A DNA stretch of 64,000 bases, taken from positions 248,001-312,000 of the forward strand of contig CP094685.1 of NCBI GenBank assembly GCA_022828425.1, given 5' to 3'. This DNA is from Candidatus Thiothrix sulfatifontis (lineage in GTDB: Bacteria; Pseudomonadota; Gammaproteobacteria; Thiotrichales; Thiotrichaceae). The position numbers and the translations under genes were made by a program. Position 1 is the first letter of the stretch; each line of letters opens with the position of its first letter. The notes beneath the pieces were generated by a model. That model ran no database searches and was not told the origin of the DNA. It saw only the letters and a list, made by a program, of their open reading frames with translations. This document shows positions 34,794-44,609 of the stretch, piece after piece.

Positions 34794-36245
34794 ATGAAAC
34801 AACACACACTGGCATTCTTGATAGCAGCCTCCCTGACGCTGGTCACGCAACAGGCACAAGCAGAGAACCTGCTTCAGGTTTACCAACAAGCCAAAGGGTA
34901 TGACGCCCAATTCAAAGCGCTGGAAAGCGATTATCTGGCCATTTTGGAGCGCAAGCCGCAAGCACTCGCTGCACTCAAGCCGCAGGTAGGTGTGTCGGCT
35001 GCCGCGACTCAAAGCCGTCAGCGCACCACGCGCGATGCCTCTTTATTGGATTCGGATGACGTGGGCGGCAGTACCAGCAGTAGCTACAGCCTGAACGTGA
35101 GCAAGTCACTGTACAACAAAGCCCTGAACGCTCAAGTGGAGCAAGCCGATTCGGTGATTGCGCAAGCCAGTGCCGGTTTGGAAGCTGAACGCGAAGGCTT
35201 GATTTTGCGCGTCGCAGAAGCCTACTTTAATTTCCTGTTAGCGCAAGACAATCTCGAATTCGCCCGCACCGAAAAAGATGCCATCAGCCGCCAATTGGAA
35301 CAAACCCGCGCGTATTTCGACGCAGGCCGTTCCGCTATTACCGATGTCAAAGAAGCGGAATCACGCTACGATTTAGCGGTTGCCCAAGAAATCAATGCGG
35401 TTAATCAATTGGATTTAGGGCGCGAACAATTGCGGGTGCTCACTGGCGGTTTCTACCAAACGTTGAATGCTCCAGCGGCTAATCTACCACTGACCGTACC
35501 GGCTCCCACCGATATTGAGCAATGGGTAAAAACTGCCAAAGCCAACAACAAACGGCTAATTGCCAGCCAATTCGCGATTCAGTCAGCAAAAACAGTGATT
35601 GATATTCAACGCGCAGCCAAGAAACCAGTCGTGGATTTGGTTGCCAAGCAAACGGGAAGCGATACTCAAAGCAGTGCTGAAATAGACCCACAAAACTACG
35701 GCGCCAGTGTGGGTGTGCAAGTGAGTATGCCGCTGTACACAGGTGGCAGTACCGATTCCAAAATCCGCGAAGCGCAACACGATTTTCGTCAGGCGCAACA
35801 GCGTTTTGAATTCGAGAATCGCACCACCGAACAACAAGCCCGGAATGCATTTTTGACCGTGCAATCCAGCATCAGTCAAGTGAAAGCCAATCAACGCGCC
35901 CTGGCTTCGGCAGAAACAGCGGCTGAAGCGACCCAAGCCGGTTTTGAAGTCGGCACCCGTACAGCCGTAGACGTGCTGACGTCATTGCGCAATGTGTTCA
36001 GTGCACGTCGCGATTATTCACAAACGCGTTACACGTATTTGCTGAACACGCTGAAACTGCGCCAAGCAGCGGGCACTTTGACCGACAAAGACATTGCCAA
36101 CATGAATACCTTCATGACCTCGACACCCAAGCAATTGGCCGCAGACTTGCAGCCCAATGCCCCCGCTGCGAATCTTGAAGACAATGGCAGTTTTGAAAGC
36201 TATAGCGCCACCCCAACCGCCGCAGCGCAAGCCGACAAGCCTTAA
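34794..36245 (+). CDS. tolC: TolC-family outer-membrane channel
   Basis: The 483-residue precursor has a signal peptide (about 1-23, ending AQAE) and the TolC repeats: ENLLQVYQQAKGYDAQFKA near the start, then LEAEREGLILRVAEAYFNFL, SMPLYTGGSTDSKIREA and RTAVDVLTSLRNVFSARRDY. TolC trimers form the outer-membrane exit of type I secretion and efflux systems. The ATG at 34794 is chosen because the signal peptide follows; about 27 earlier in-frame residues lack signal-peptide character. The C-terminal 45 residues are low complexity. No inner-membrane partner is adjacent. Confidence 0.92.
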   Translation: MKQHTLAFLIAASLTLVTQQAQAENLLQVYQQAKGYDAQFKALESDYLAILERKPQALAALKPQVGVSAAATQSRQRTTRDASLLDSDDVGGSTSSSYSLNVSKSLYNKALNAQVEQADSVIAQASAGLEAEREGLILRVAEAYFNFLLAQDNLEFARTEKDAISRQLEQTRAYFDAGRSAITDVKEAESRYDLAVAQEINAVNQLDLGREQLRVLTGGFYQTLNAPAANLPLTVPAPTDIEQWVKTAKANNKRLIASQFAIQSAKTVIDIQRAAKKPVVDLVAKQTGSDTQSSAEIDPQNYGASVGVQVSMPLYTGGSTDSKIREAQHDFRQAQQRFEFENRTTEQQARNAFLTVQSSISQVKANQRALASAETAAEATQAGFEVGTRTAVDVLTSLRNVFSARRDYSQTRYTYLLNTLKLRQAAGTLTDKDIANMNTFMTSTPKQLAADLQPNAPAANLEDNGSFESYSATPTAAAQADKP

Positions 36246-36646
36246 CGCCGGTAAGCGTATTTCCAGCGCCTCCCGGATACTGCTTCCAGTGCATTCAGCA
36301 CCGCAGCATCCGGGACGGCCTCGGCCTCATGAATATTGCCAATAATCACCCACTCGCGCACTTGCACCGGCGGTTTGCGAATCAATTGAAAATCCACCAG
36401 TGCTGCACTGCACGGTAATTGGATGTAGCAAAATGGCTTATCAGCCTGCGGCATTGTTTCAATATCCGGCGAACACCCCAGAAAACACACCAACGTCAAA
36501 AACGCCTCACCCACCGCAAAACGCCCTGCTTCCAGAGGTTCACCGAGCAATCCCAGTGTTTGTAAGCACGGCTCTAATGGTGCCATGACTGGCGCATCCG
36601 CCGTCGCGACGGGGAATAACACCAATTGGTGGGCGGAATACTGCAT
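36242..36646 (-). CDS. Hypothetical protein
   Basis: The 134-residue protein has no signal peptide or membrane segment and is not recognised. It has three Cys in the middle (TLVCFLGCSPDIE, then FCYIQLPC) and a region with EWVIIGNIHEAEAVPDAAVL. Its end overlaps the TolC-family stop by 4 nt on the opposite strand. It is divergent from the carbon-uptake operon, but a functional link is not shown. Confidence 0.6.
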   Translation of the reverse strand: MQYSAHQLVLFPVATADAPVMAPLEPCLQTLGLLGEPLEAGRFAVGEAFLTLVCFLGCSPDIETMPQADKPFCYIQLPCSAALVDFQLIRKPPVQVREWVIIGNIHEAEAVPDAAVLNALEAVSGRRWKYAYRR

Positions 36647-36773
36647 TTATTTACCTCAAAATTCAGTGAAAGCGGGCGGGCTAAGGGCTTGCCACCTACC
36701 CACGGGTACGAAACTTAGGTATCATCGCTTGCCTATATTCTCCTGACCACCCCTTTTTTAAGGCGCATTGGAT

Positions 36774-38252
36774 ATGATGGATCACCCGCTCATCCTGCTT
36801 TTGCTTCTGCCTGCGTTAGGGGCATTTATCTTGGCATTCTTACCCAGTGGGCGACCGGATTTGATCCGCAATACAGCCATTGGCGTGGCAGCCATGACGC
36901 TGATGTATGCCGCGAGCCTTGCCCAACAGCTCGACTTTAGCAACCCCGCGATTCAATTAGCGACCAGCGTGGTCTGGAACCCGGAGCTGGGTACCTCGTT
37001 TTCCTTGGGTGTGGACGGGCTGGCATTTCCGATGGTGTTACTTACCACCGTGCTGGTACTGATGGCGTTATTGGCCTCGCACATGATCACGCACCATGTC
37101 AAAGGCTACTACTTGCTGATGCTCTTGCTGGAAGCCGCCACCATGGGCGTGTTTATGGCGCAAGATTGGGGCTTGTTCTACGTTTTCTGGGAGCTGGTGC
37201 TGATTCCGCTGTTTTTCCTAATTGACCGTTGGGGCGGCAAAAATCGGCAAACGGCGGCGCTGAATTTCGTGTTGTATACCATGGGTGGCTCGATTTTCAT
37301 GCTGTTGGCACTGCTGGTGCTGTTTGATGCGACCCCTACGCATTCGTTTACGTTTGCAGCAATGGCAGAAGGCGCCAAGCAATTGAGTACGGCCGAACAA
37401 GTGCTGATTTTCAGCGGCTTACTGATTGGTTTCGGGGTAAAAATGCCCCTGTTCCCGTTGCACGGTTGGCTGCCGTTAGCACACGTCGAAGCGCCCAGCC
37501 CCGTGAGTATTCTGCTTTCCGGTATCCTGCTAAAAATGGGTTCGTATGGCTTACTACGCGCCATTGATATTTTACCCGCCGCCGCGCAAGCGATGCAGGG
37601 CTTATTGTTTACCTTGGGTGTGATTGGCTTGTTGTACGGCGGCTTATTGGCATGGCGGCAAAGCGATATGAAAAAAATGATCGCGTATTCTTCTGTCAGT
37701 CACATGGGGGTGGTGCTGATTGGGATTTCCACCCTAAACGTGATCGGCATGACCGGCGCGGTTTACCAAATGGTGGCACACGGGCTGGTAGCAGGTGCAA
37801 CGTTTATGCTGATTGGCTTGCTGTATGAACGTACCCATACCCGTGACATCAACGATTACGGCTCATTGATTAGAATCACGCCGCGCTTTGCGTTTCTGAT
37901 TATTTTGGCTTTTGTCGGGGGCGTGGGCTTGCCGAGTACGGCGGGTTTCGTGGCGGAATTGCACGTTTTGATCGGCGGCTTTGAGGCGTGGGGGTGGCGC
38001 ATTGTATTGCTGTCGCTGGGTGTGTTGATCACCGCCACTTACAGCATTCGCACGGTCAAACAGCTTTACACTGGCCCGATGCGGCTGGACATGCAGCAAG
38101 TCGAAGACATGCGCCCGCTGGAAATGGTCGCCGCCGGAAGCTTGATTGCTGGTACCTTATTGCTGGGCTTTTACCCTGCCCCCTTGCTCGACATGCTCGA
38201 CGTGTCGGTGCAACACTTGGCAAGCCGCTTCGCAATACTGTTAGGACAATAA
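36774..38252 (+). CDS. NuoM-like proton-channel subunit of carbon-uptake operon
   Basis: The 492-residue protein is almost entirely membrane helices, of the NuoM/MrpD antiporter-like type. The key Glu (E140 in VFWELVLIP) and Lys (K223 in GFGVKMPLFPLHGW) of the proton path are present. It lies 3 nt before the DabA-like gene, so it belongs with it and not with a complex I operon, of which no other subunit is here. Start ATG at 36774 with AAGG 10 nt upstream; a TTG at 36768 and an ATG at 36777 are alternatives. Confidence 0.85.
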   Translation: MMDHPLILLLLLPALGAFILAFLPSGRPDLIRNTAIGVAAMTLMYAASLAQQLDFSNPAIQLATSVVWNPELGTSFSLGVDGLAFPMVLLTTVLVLMALLASHMITHHVKGYYLLMLLLEAATMGVFMAQDWGLFYVFWELVLIPLFFLIDRWGGKNRQTAALNFVLYTMGGSIFMLLALLVLFDATPTHSFTFAAMAEGAKQLSTAEQVLIFSGLLIGFGVKMPLFPLHGWLPLAHVEAPSPVSILLSGILLKMGSYGLLRAIDILPAAAQAMQGLLFTLGVIGLLYGGLLAWRQSDMKKMIAYSSVSHMGVVLIGISTLNVIGMTGAVYQMVAHGLVAGATFMLIGLLYERTHTRDINDYGSLIRITPRFAFLIILAFVGGVGLPSTAGFVAELHVLIGGFEAWGWRIVLLSLGVLITATYSIRTVKQLYTGPMRLDMQQVEDMRPLEMVAAGSLIAGTLLLGFYPAPLLDMLDVSVQHLASRFAILLGQ

Positions 38253-38255
38253 CAC

Positions 38256-41200
38256 ATGACTCATCACAGTCAGTCACACGCCGCACAGCGTGACTATTTG
38301 CGTGAAGCCATTGCCGGTCTGAATGCGGTGCTGCCGATTCAAGCGCCGCTGCAAGATTTTGTGCATTTTAATCCGCTGGAAAATTACGAATACCTGCCAT
38401 TCGCCGAGGCGCTACGCACCGCTCACGCCCACAGTGGCTCACTGGGCTATTTGCCCAATGGCGAATACCGCCGGTTTTTCCGCGAAGGGCGCATCAATCG
38501 CCACGATATTTTCAGCGTACTCGCCACCGAAGCCGATAAAGTGGCTGACCGCGACATTTACCTCACTGCGCTGGCGAATAATATTAAGCCGATTACCTTC
38601 CAGCAAATGCGCTGGCAAGTAGAAGAAAATCACGCACTGGAACGTTTTCAAGCCGATGTTGCCTTTGAGCAGCGCGAAAAATTACTCGAAGCCGCCGGAC
38701 AAGACGAAGCGACTGCCATCCGTGCCTTGTGGGAAACTTGCCTGCAAAAGCTGGAACTGCACTACGATTTGCCGCACCCCGAAGCCTTGCTCAACCTGCG
38801 CCTCAGCGACATTAACGGCATCTGGGATCAAATCAAGCAACAAGGGCAAATCGGCGCCAGCATCCCCGATGCAGAAAGTTTCATCCACGCTGAAAGCCGC
38901 CACCTGCTACACGATTTGCTGGATCAAGTCGGCGAAACCCTCACCTTGCGCGGCTTACTGAGCAAACTTACCGCTGTTGATGTGATGGATTCGCTGCTGC
39001 CGCTGCTGGATCGCCATCTGGCAAGCTGGCTCGACCAAGGCATTGCTGCGTTCCGCTCCCGTTCCCTGAGCGCAGCCGAAGGGCAAACTGGCTTCTACCG
39101 TTATTGGCGCGAAGCCACCCTCAACGATCCCACCCTCACCCTCGCAGGCATGGACGATTGGGACGATTACCTGCGTTCCCTGCATCACGACCCGCTGGAA
39201 ACCATCTGTCAAGAAATGATGCGCCTTGGCATCGACAAAGCCCATTGGGGCGGCTACTTGCGGGTATTGGCGCTGGAATTGCCGGGCTGGTCTGGCATGT
39301 TCAACTGGCGGGCGAAAAATCCCGGCTATTACGGCTTAACCACGCCGGTGAGCATGGAAGATTACCTCGCGGTGCGTTTGGTGCTGGAACACATCTTCTG
39401 CCGCCACGTTGCCCGCGACAACTGGCAAATCGACGCCAGCACCACCGGCATTCGCGGTTATTTCCACCAGCATCAGGATGAGTTTTTTGTTCGCTACCAC
39501 GCCTACAACACCACCTTGCCGGAATTCCTGCAACAACTCGCCCAGCAATTCTTAAGCAGTCAGGAAGACATTCAACCTGCTGACTGGCATCAACTCGCGC
39601 ACCAAATCCTAACTTGGAACCTTGCGCCGGAAACCGTGATCCCCGTCGGCACGGACATTTACCGCAAGGCTTGGCGCTTATTCCACCTTGCCCAACACTT
39701 GGGCATGGCAGCACCCCAAGTCGCGCAATTGGAAACCCCGCGCATCAAACGCCTGCTGGCGATTCTGGAAGAACTCGACGACCCCAACACCAGCGGCTAT
39801 TTATGGCTACGAGCGTATGAACACCATTATCAGGAAGAAATTTTCAGCGCCTTGCTGAACAAACACGCGGAAGAACCCCCGCCTAACCTCTCTTCCCCGC
39901 CCAATGCGCAACTGATCTTCTGCATGGATGACCGCGAAGAAAGCGTGCGCCGCCATCTGGAAGAACTCGCCCCCGACCTCGAAACCTTCGGCGCGGCGGG
40001 CGTATTCGGCTTGCCCAATAACTGGCGCGGGCTGGATGCACCCCGCCCGTTAAAATTGGCACAACCCGTGGTCACAGCGGTTCACGAACTCCGCGAAGTT
40101 CCCGCCACGAATGCCCAACGGCGCTTACCCGCCCACCAACGCCGCCAACGCTGGCTCCATTGGTTGCACAAGTTGAAAAATCACCGGATGCGCCACAGCG
40201 TCATCGGCACGACCTTGGCATTACCGTTACTCGCCCCGTTTGCTTTGCTGGAAATGGTGGGGCGCAGCCTCATGCCCGCCACCTACCAACGCTTCATCAG
40301 CAAGGTACAACGCCAAACCAGTGTGCCACTCAACACCCGCGTGGCTTACACCGCGCAAGACGCATTGGAATGCCCCAGCAAAGACCACAACCAGCAAGGC
40401 TTCAGCGCGGCAGAAAAAGTCACCAAAGTCGCCACTTTCCTCAAACTCACCGGCTTTACCAGCGGCTTTGCGTCCTTGGTAGTGCTCATGGCACACCGTT
40501 CGCGCCATTTGAACAACCCGCACATTCTCGGCTACGGTTGCGGCGCGTGCAGCGGGCGCTTCGGCGGCCCCAATGCCCGCGCCTTTACCAGCATGTGCAA
40601 TGAACCGGAAGTGCGGGCGCAATTGGTCGCGCAACACGGCATTCACATTCCTGACGGCTGCTGGTTCATCGCCAGTGAACACGATACCACCAGCGATGCC
40701 ATCGACTGGTTTGACACCGATTTGATTCCCGTCAGCCATCGAAGCGTGTTTGCGCACGTGCAGCAAGCCACCGAGCAAGCCGTGCGCTTATCCGCGCAGG
40801 AACGTTGCCGCAAATTTGCCTCCGCCAGCCCGCACTTGACCCCGCGTCAAGCCAAGCGGCACGTAGAAGGTCGCGCCGCTTCCCCCGATCAAGTACGGGC
40901 AGAATTAGGGCATCAAGGTTGTGCGGTCGCCTTCATTGGGCGGCGCGAATTGAGCAAAGGGATTTTCTGGGATCGGCGCTCCTTCCTGATTTCGTATGAC
41001 CCACACAATGACCCCGATGGCAAAATGTTAGAAGCGCAATTGCAAGGCAATGGCGTGGTCGGGGTCGGGATTCAGATGGACTACTACTTTTCGCGGATGC
41101 AAAACGGCTACTTCGGTTCCGGCAGCAAAGCCACCCACAACCTTACTGGCTTGTTTGGGGTCATGGAAGGCGGCGCGAGCGATTTACGCACCGGGCTGGC

Positions 41201-41516
41201 GCAACAGATGGTGGAATTGCACGAGCCGATGCGCTTACTCGCGATTGCCGAAGCCGAGATTGATACCTTGGTGGCGATTTACCAGCGCCATGATTACTTG
41301 CGGCGCTTGCTGGACAATGGCTGGGTATTGCTGGCAGCAAAACCGCCGGAGCGTAACGAAATCCATGTGTTCCAACCGGGCAAGGGCTTTGTGCAATGGC
41401 AAGGCGAAATTCATCAATTGCCAAGGGTACAGCATTCACAAGAATGGTACGCGGGGCAACGCGGGTATTTGCCGCCCGCTGCGGTGCGCAATACAGCGGA
41501 GGTGACACATGGCTAA
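38256..41516 (+). CDS. dabA: DabA/DUF2309 inorganic carbon transporter subunit
   Basis: The 1086-residue protein is a long DUF2309 member. The DabA zinc site, by family pattern, is C556 and D558 (FCMDDREES), H747 (MAHRSRHLNNPH) and C762 (GYGCGACSGRFGG); the His-x14-Cys spacing fits. DabA is a carbonic-anhydrase-like subunit that turns CO2 into bicarbonate vectorially, driven by the ion gradient through DabB. The gene has AGGA upstream and overlaps the NuoL-like gene by 8 nt. It is the centre of a five-gene operon. Confidence 0.92.
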   Translation: MTHHSQSHAAQRDYLREAIAGLNAVLPIQAPLQDFVHFNPLENYEYLPFAEALRTAHAHSGSLGYLPNGEYRRFFREGRINRHDIFSVLATEADKVADRDIYLTALANNIKPITFQQMRWQVEENHALERFQADVAFEQREKLLEAAGQDEATAIRALWETCLQKLELHYDLPHPEALLNLRLSDINGIWDQIKQQGQIGASIPDAESFIHAESRHLLHDLLDQVGETLTLRGLLSKLTAVDVMDSLLPLLDRHLASWLDQGIAAFRSRSLSAAEGQTGFYRYWREATLNDPTLTLAGMDDWDDYLRSLHHDPLETICQEMMRLGIDKAHWGGYLRVLALELPGWSGMFNWRAKNPGYYGLTTPVSMEDYLAVRLVLEHIFCRHVARDNWQIDASTTGIRGYFHQHQDEFFVRYHAYNTTLPEFLQQLAQQFLSSQEDIQPADWHQLAHQILTWNLAPETVIPVGTDIYRKAWRLFHLAQHLGMAAPQVAQLETPRIKRLLAILEELDDPNTSGYLWLRAYEHHYQEEIFSALLNKHAEEPPPNLSSPPNAQLIFCMDDREESVRRHLEELAPDLETFGAAGVFGLPNNWRGLDAPRPLKLAQPVVTAVHELREVPATNAQRRLPAHQRRQRWLHWLHKLKNHRMRHSVIGTTLALPLLAPFALLEMVGRSLMPATYQRFISKVQRQTSVPLNTRVAYTAQDALECPSKDHNQQGFSAAEKVTKVATFLKLTGFTSGFASLVVLMAHRSRHLNNPHILGYGCGACSGRFGGPNARAFTSMCNEPEVRAQLVAQHGIHIPDGCWFIASEHDTTSDAIDWFDTDLIPVSHRSVFAHVQQATEQAVRLSAQERCRKFASASPHLTPRQAKRHVEGRAASPDQVRAELGHQGCAVAFIGRRELSKGIFWDRRSFLISYDPHNDPDGKMLEAQLQGNGVVGVGIQMDYYFSRMQNGYFGSGSKATHNLTGLFGVMEGGASDLRTGLAQQMVELHEPMRLLAIAEAEIDTLVAIYQRHDYLRRLLDNGWVLLAAKPPERNEIHVFQPGKGFVQWQGEIHQLPRVQHSQEWYAGQRGYLPPAAVRNTAEVTHG

Positions 41517-43068
41517 TGGCTGGTTATTACTGATTCCCGGTTTGCCCTTATTAGCCGCTGTGTTGGTGGCGCTGAATCGGATGTTTCGTTGGAATCGTTG
41601 CGAAGCGGGCGAATGCCTCAGTTCGCAGTTAGTGCTGGGCGCAGGCTTGCTGAGTCTGGTCTTGGTGTTGTGGGCGGATGGGCAATATTTATTGCACGGT
41701 AGCCAGCACGTCATGGTATCGCCTTGGTTACACAGTGGTGTCTACAACGCCAGCATCAGTTTCATGCTGGATGGTTTGAGCTTGAGCATGTCGACCTTGG
41801 TGGCAGTGATTACGCTGTTGGTGACACGCTTTTCGGTAAATTATTTGCACCGAGACTGCGGGTTTCAGCGCTTTTTCATGGTGCTGGCACTGTTCACCGC
41901 TGCGATGCAATTGATTGCCTTGTCGGGCAGCGCGGTGTTGGCATTTGTCGGCTGGGAATTGGCGGGTGCGAGTTCTTACCTGTTGATTGCATATAATTGG
42001 CAAAGCAAAACCGCAACCACCAATGCGACGCGGGCATTTATCACCAATCGGCTGGGGGATGCGGGCTTTTTGCTGGGCATGTTCATGGCGTTTTCGTTGT
42101 TCCGCAGCACCGAATGGAACGTGATGTTGGTGCCGCAAGCCGAGCAGTCGAGCTTGCTGATTGGCGTCGCGGCGTTTGGCTTGATGGGCGCGGCCTTGGT
42201 GAAATCGGCGCAGTTCCCGTTTTCGGCGTGGATTACCCGTGCGCTGGAAGGGCCTACGCCATCCAGTACGGTGTTTTACGGGTCATTGATGGTTCATGCA
42301 GGCATTTTCTTATTGCTGCGGATTCACCCGCTATTGGAACAAGCCCCGGCATTGCAATATTTGCTGCTGGGGATAGGTGTTCTCACGGTGTTGTATGGCT
42401 GGCTGGGTGGCTTGGCACAAACCGATATTAAAACCTCGCTGTTGTTTTCCACCTTGGCACAAACCGGCTTGATGTTGATCGCGATTGCGCTGGGCTGGTA
42501 TACCTTGGCGCTGGTGCATCTGGTGTTGCACGCGGTGTGGCGGGCGTATCAATTTTTGCATTCGCCCTCGTTTGCGCTGCATACCCAATGGCAGGCGGCG
42601 CCTGCGGTTCCGGCATGGCTGGGGAAACGGCGCTGGTTGCACAATGCTGCCTTGCAACGTTTCTGGCTCGACCCGCTGGCGGATTGGTTGCTGGTAAAAC
42701 CCACCGTTGCGCTCTCACAAGAGGTGCAGATATTCGATGGGGAAATCCTCGATAAGCTGAGTGGCGCACCGGGGCATTACAGCAGCATTGCCACCCTTGC
42801 GGATATGCAAGCGCTGCAACAAGGGCGCTTGCGCGTGGAAAGCACCATTGGCACCGGCTCCGGTATCTTGGGCAAGCTAATGCAGTGGATCGCCGAACGC
42901 TTGGAATGGTTTGAACACCGCTTATTGCTACAACAAGGCGGCGGCAAAGCCAAAGCTGTTTTGGACACATTAGGGCGTTATTTGGACAGAATCGAACGCC
43001 TGCTTACCCAACCACGCTATCTGGTGTTGCTGATTTTGGCGACACTGGTTGTTATTTTTCAGGGGTAG
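41509..43068 (+). CDS. dabB: DabB/NuoL-like membrane subunit
   Basis: The 519-residue protein has about 13-14 membrane helices of the NuoL/MrpA type, with E150 (FVGWELAGASSYLLI) and K232 (GAALVKSAQFPFSAW, then LEGPTPSS). It is shorter than complex I NuoL, as in DabB, and its C-terminal part is less hydrophobic. DabB conducts the cation that powers DabA. GGAGG precedes the ATG, and the gene starts inside the end of dabA. Confidence 0.88.
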   Translation: MANGWLLLIPGLPLLAAVLVALNRMFRWNRCEAGECLSSQLVLGAGLLSLVLVLWADGQYLLHGSQHVMVSPWLHSGVYNASISFMLDGLSLSMSTLVAVITLLVTRFSVNYLHRDCGFQRFFMVLALFTAAMQLIALSGSAVLAFVGWELAGASSYLLIAYNWQSKTATTNATRAFITNRLGDAGFLLGMFMAFSLFRSTEWNVMLVPQAEQSSLLIGVAAFGLMGAALVKSAQFPFSAWITRALEGPTPSSTVFYGSLMVHAGIFLLLRIHPLLEQAPALQYLLLGIGVLTVLYGWLGGLAQTDIKTSLLFSTLAQTGLMLIAIALGWYTLALVHLVLHAVWRAYQFLHSPSFALHTQWQAAPAVPAWLGKRRWLHNAALQRFWLDPLADWLLVKPTVALSQEVQIFDGEILDKLSGAPGHYSSIATLADMQALQQGRLRVESTIGTGSGILGKLMQWIAERLEWFEHRLLLQQGGGKAKAVLDTLGRYLDRIERLLTQPRYLVLLILATLVVIFQG

Positions 43069-43073
43069 CACCG

Positions 43074-44609
43074 ATGATATTTTCGGAAATTCCAGCAACA
43101 TCACCGTTATTGACCGTGTTGCAATTGTTCCCGCTACTGACCGGGCTGGTGCTAATCAAAATACGCGGCAATGCGGCGGTGGCCTTGGCGGGCATTATGG
43201 CGCTGGCGCAAATGTTGCTGGCAATAAGCTTGTACATCAAGTTTGATGTGCATCAAGCAGCGGGGGTAATGCAGTTTGCCGAACGCTTCCAGATACTCGG
43301 CGCGTTTCATTACCACGCAGCGGTGGATGGTATCGGGGTCATGTTTGTGTTGCTGACCAGCTTGATCAGCTTATTGAGTGTGGCGTTTGTTCTGGTGCGG
43401 CGCTTGCACGAAAGCTCGATACTGGCGGTGATGATGATGATTCAGGCGGTCATCATCAGCCAGTTTGTGACGGTGGATTTGCTGTGGTTTACCTGCATGT
43501 CATTTCTTGAAGTGATTATGGTGGGGTATTTGACCAAACGCTGGCCGACATTCCACGACATTCAACCGACCTTGGCGCGTTACCTGCAATTCATGGTAGT
43601 GGGCTTATTGCTGCTGGTGTTTGGCACGCTGGTGTTGGGCTGGAATTACGCGGATGCGAATGCCGGACGCTGGAGTTTCAGCCTGTATGAGCTGGCAACC
43701 CTCGGCTTTGGGGCGCACGATATGGTGGGAACCTTGGTGTTTTTCGCCCTGTTTTATGCAATGGCGGTACGGATTCCGTTATTCCCGTTTCACGGCTGGT
43801 TGCCTGCGTTTATGTTGCACGGCAATGTGGCGGTCGCACCGATTTACTTGCTGGGCTTGAAAGTGGGGGTCTACGGGCTGTTGCGCTTTGTATTCCCGAT
43901 TGTGCCTCATGCGGTGTGGGAATGGCACATGGTGGCTACCGTATTCGCGGCAACTGGAGTGTTTTACGCCGCATTTTTGGCAATGCGCCAGCAAACCTTG
44001 CGTGAATTATTGGCGTTTGCGGTCATTAGCCATACCGGGATTTTGACAATTGGTTTATTTAGTTTGCATCGCATGGCGTTTGAAGGCGCTGTCTTGCTGG
44101 CGATGAATTTTGGATTGGCGATCACTGGCTTGCTGCTGATGACCGGCATGGTGTGGCAACGGACTCGCACCACGCGCTTGAGCAAGCTCGGCGGCATGAT
44201 GGATTACATCCCGATTGTGGGCTTGGCATTTCTGGTGGCAGGCTTGGCGATTGTGGGAATGCCGGGGACACCGGGGTTTGATGCGGTGCATTTCGTGCTG
44301 GAAGGTTCGATTAAGCGCTTCGGTGCATTGGTCACTGTTGCCGCAGCCTTGGGTAACTTGGTGGCGGCGGGCTTTTTGTTACGCGCTTTCCAACAGGCGT
44401 TTTTAGCCAATCCGGGGGTGGATACCAGCCGCTGGGATACGCAACCGACTTACCACGCGGAAACACTGATGGCGGGCATTGTGATTGTAGTGACCGTCAG
44501 CGCCGGGTTTTATTCCGCGCCGTGGATTGCCTTGATTGATCAGCCCATTCAAGGGTTGGCGGGGCTGTTTGCAGAATACACGGGCGACGTGCCGGGGGGA
44601 GAGCATTGA
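43074..44609 (+). CDS. Divergent NuoM-like subunit of carbon-uptake operon
   Basis: The 511-residue membrane protein resembles NuoM/MrpD (RIPLFPFHGWLPAFM, LLAFAVISHTGILTIG). At the position of the channel Lys it has R233 (MAVRIPLFPFHGW), and at the canonical Glu position it has a Met (LLWFTCMSFLEV), with a Glu three residues later (E146). This may weaken or change ion passage. It starts 5 nt after dabB with AGGGG upstream and leads directly into the next subunit gene. Confidence 0.85.
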   Translation: MIFSEIPATSPLLTVLQLFPLLTGLVLIKIRGNAAVALAGIMALAQMLLAISLYIKFDVHQAAGVMQFAERFQILGAFHYHAAVDGIGVMFVLLTSLISLLSVAFVLVRRLHESSILAVMMMIQAVIISQFVTVDLLWFTCMSFLEVIMVGYLTKRWPTFHDIQPTLARYLQFMVVGLLLLVFGTLVLGWNYADANAGRWSFSLYELATLGFGAHDMVGTLVFFALFYAMAVRIPLFPFHGWLPAFMLHGNVAVAPIYLLGLKVGVYGLLRFVFPIVPHAVWEWHMVATVFAATGVFYAAFLAMRQQTLRELLAFAVISHTGILTIGLFSLHRMAFEGAVLLAMNFGLAITGLLLMTGMVWQRTRTTRLSKLGGMMDYIPIVGLAFLVAGLAIVGMPGTPGFDAVHFVLEGSIKRFGALVTVAAALGNLVAAGFLLRAFQQAFLANPGVDTSRWDTQPTYHAETLMAGIVIVVTVSAGFYSAPWIALIDQPIQGLAGLFAEYTGDVPGGEH

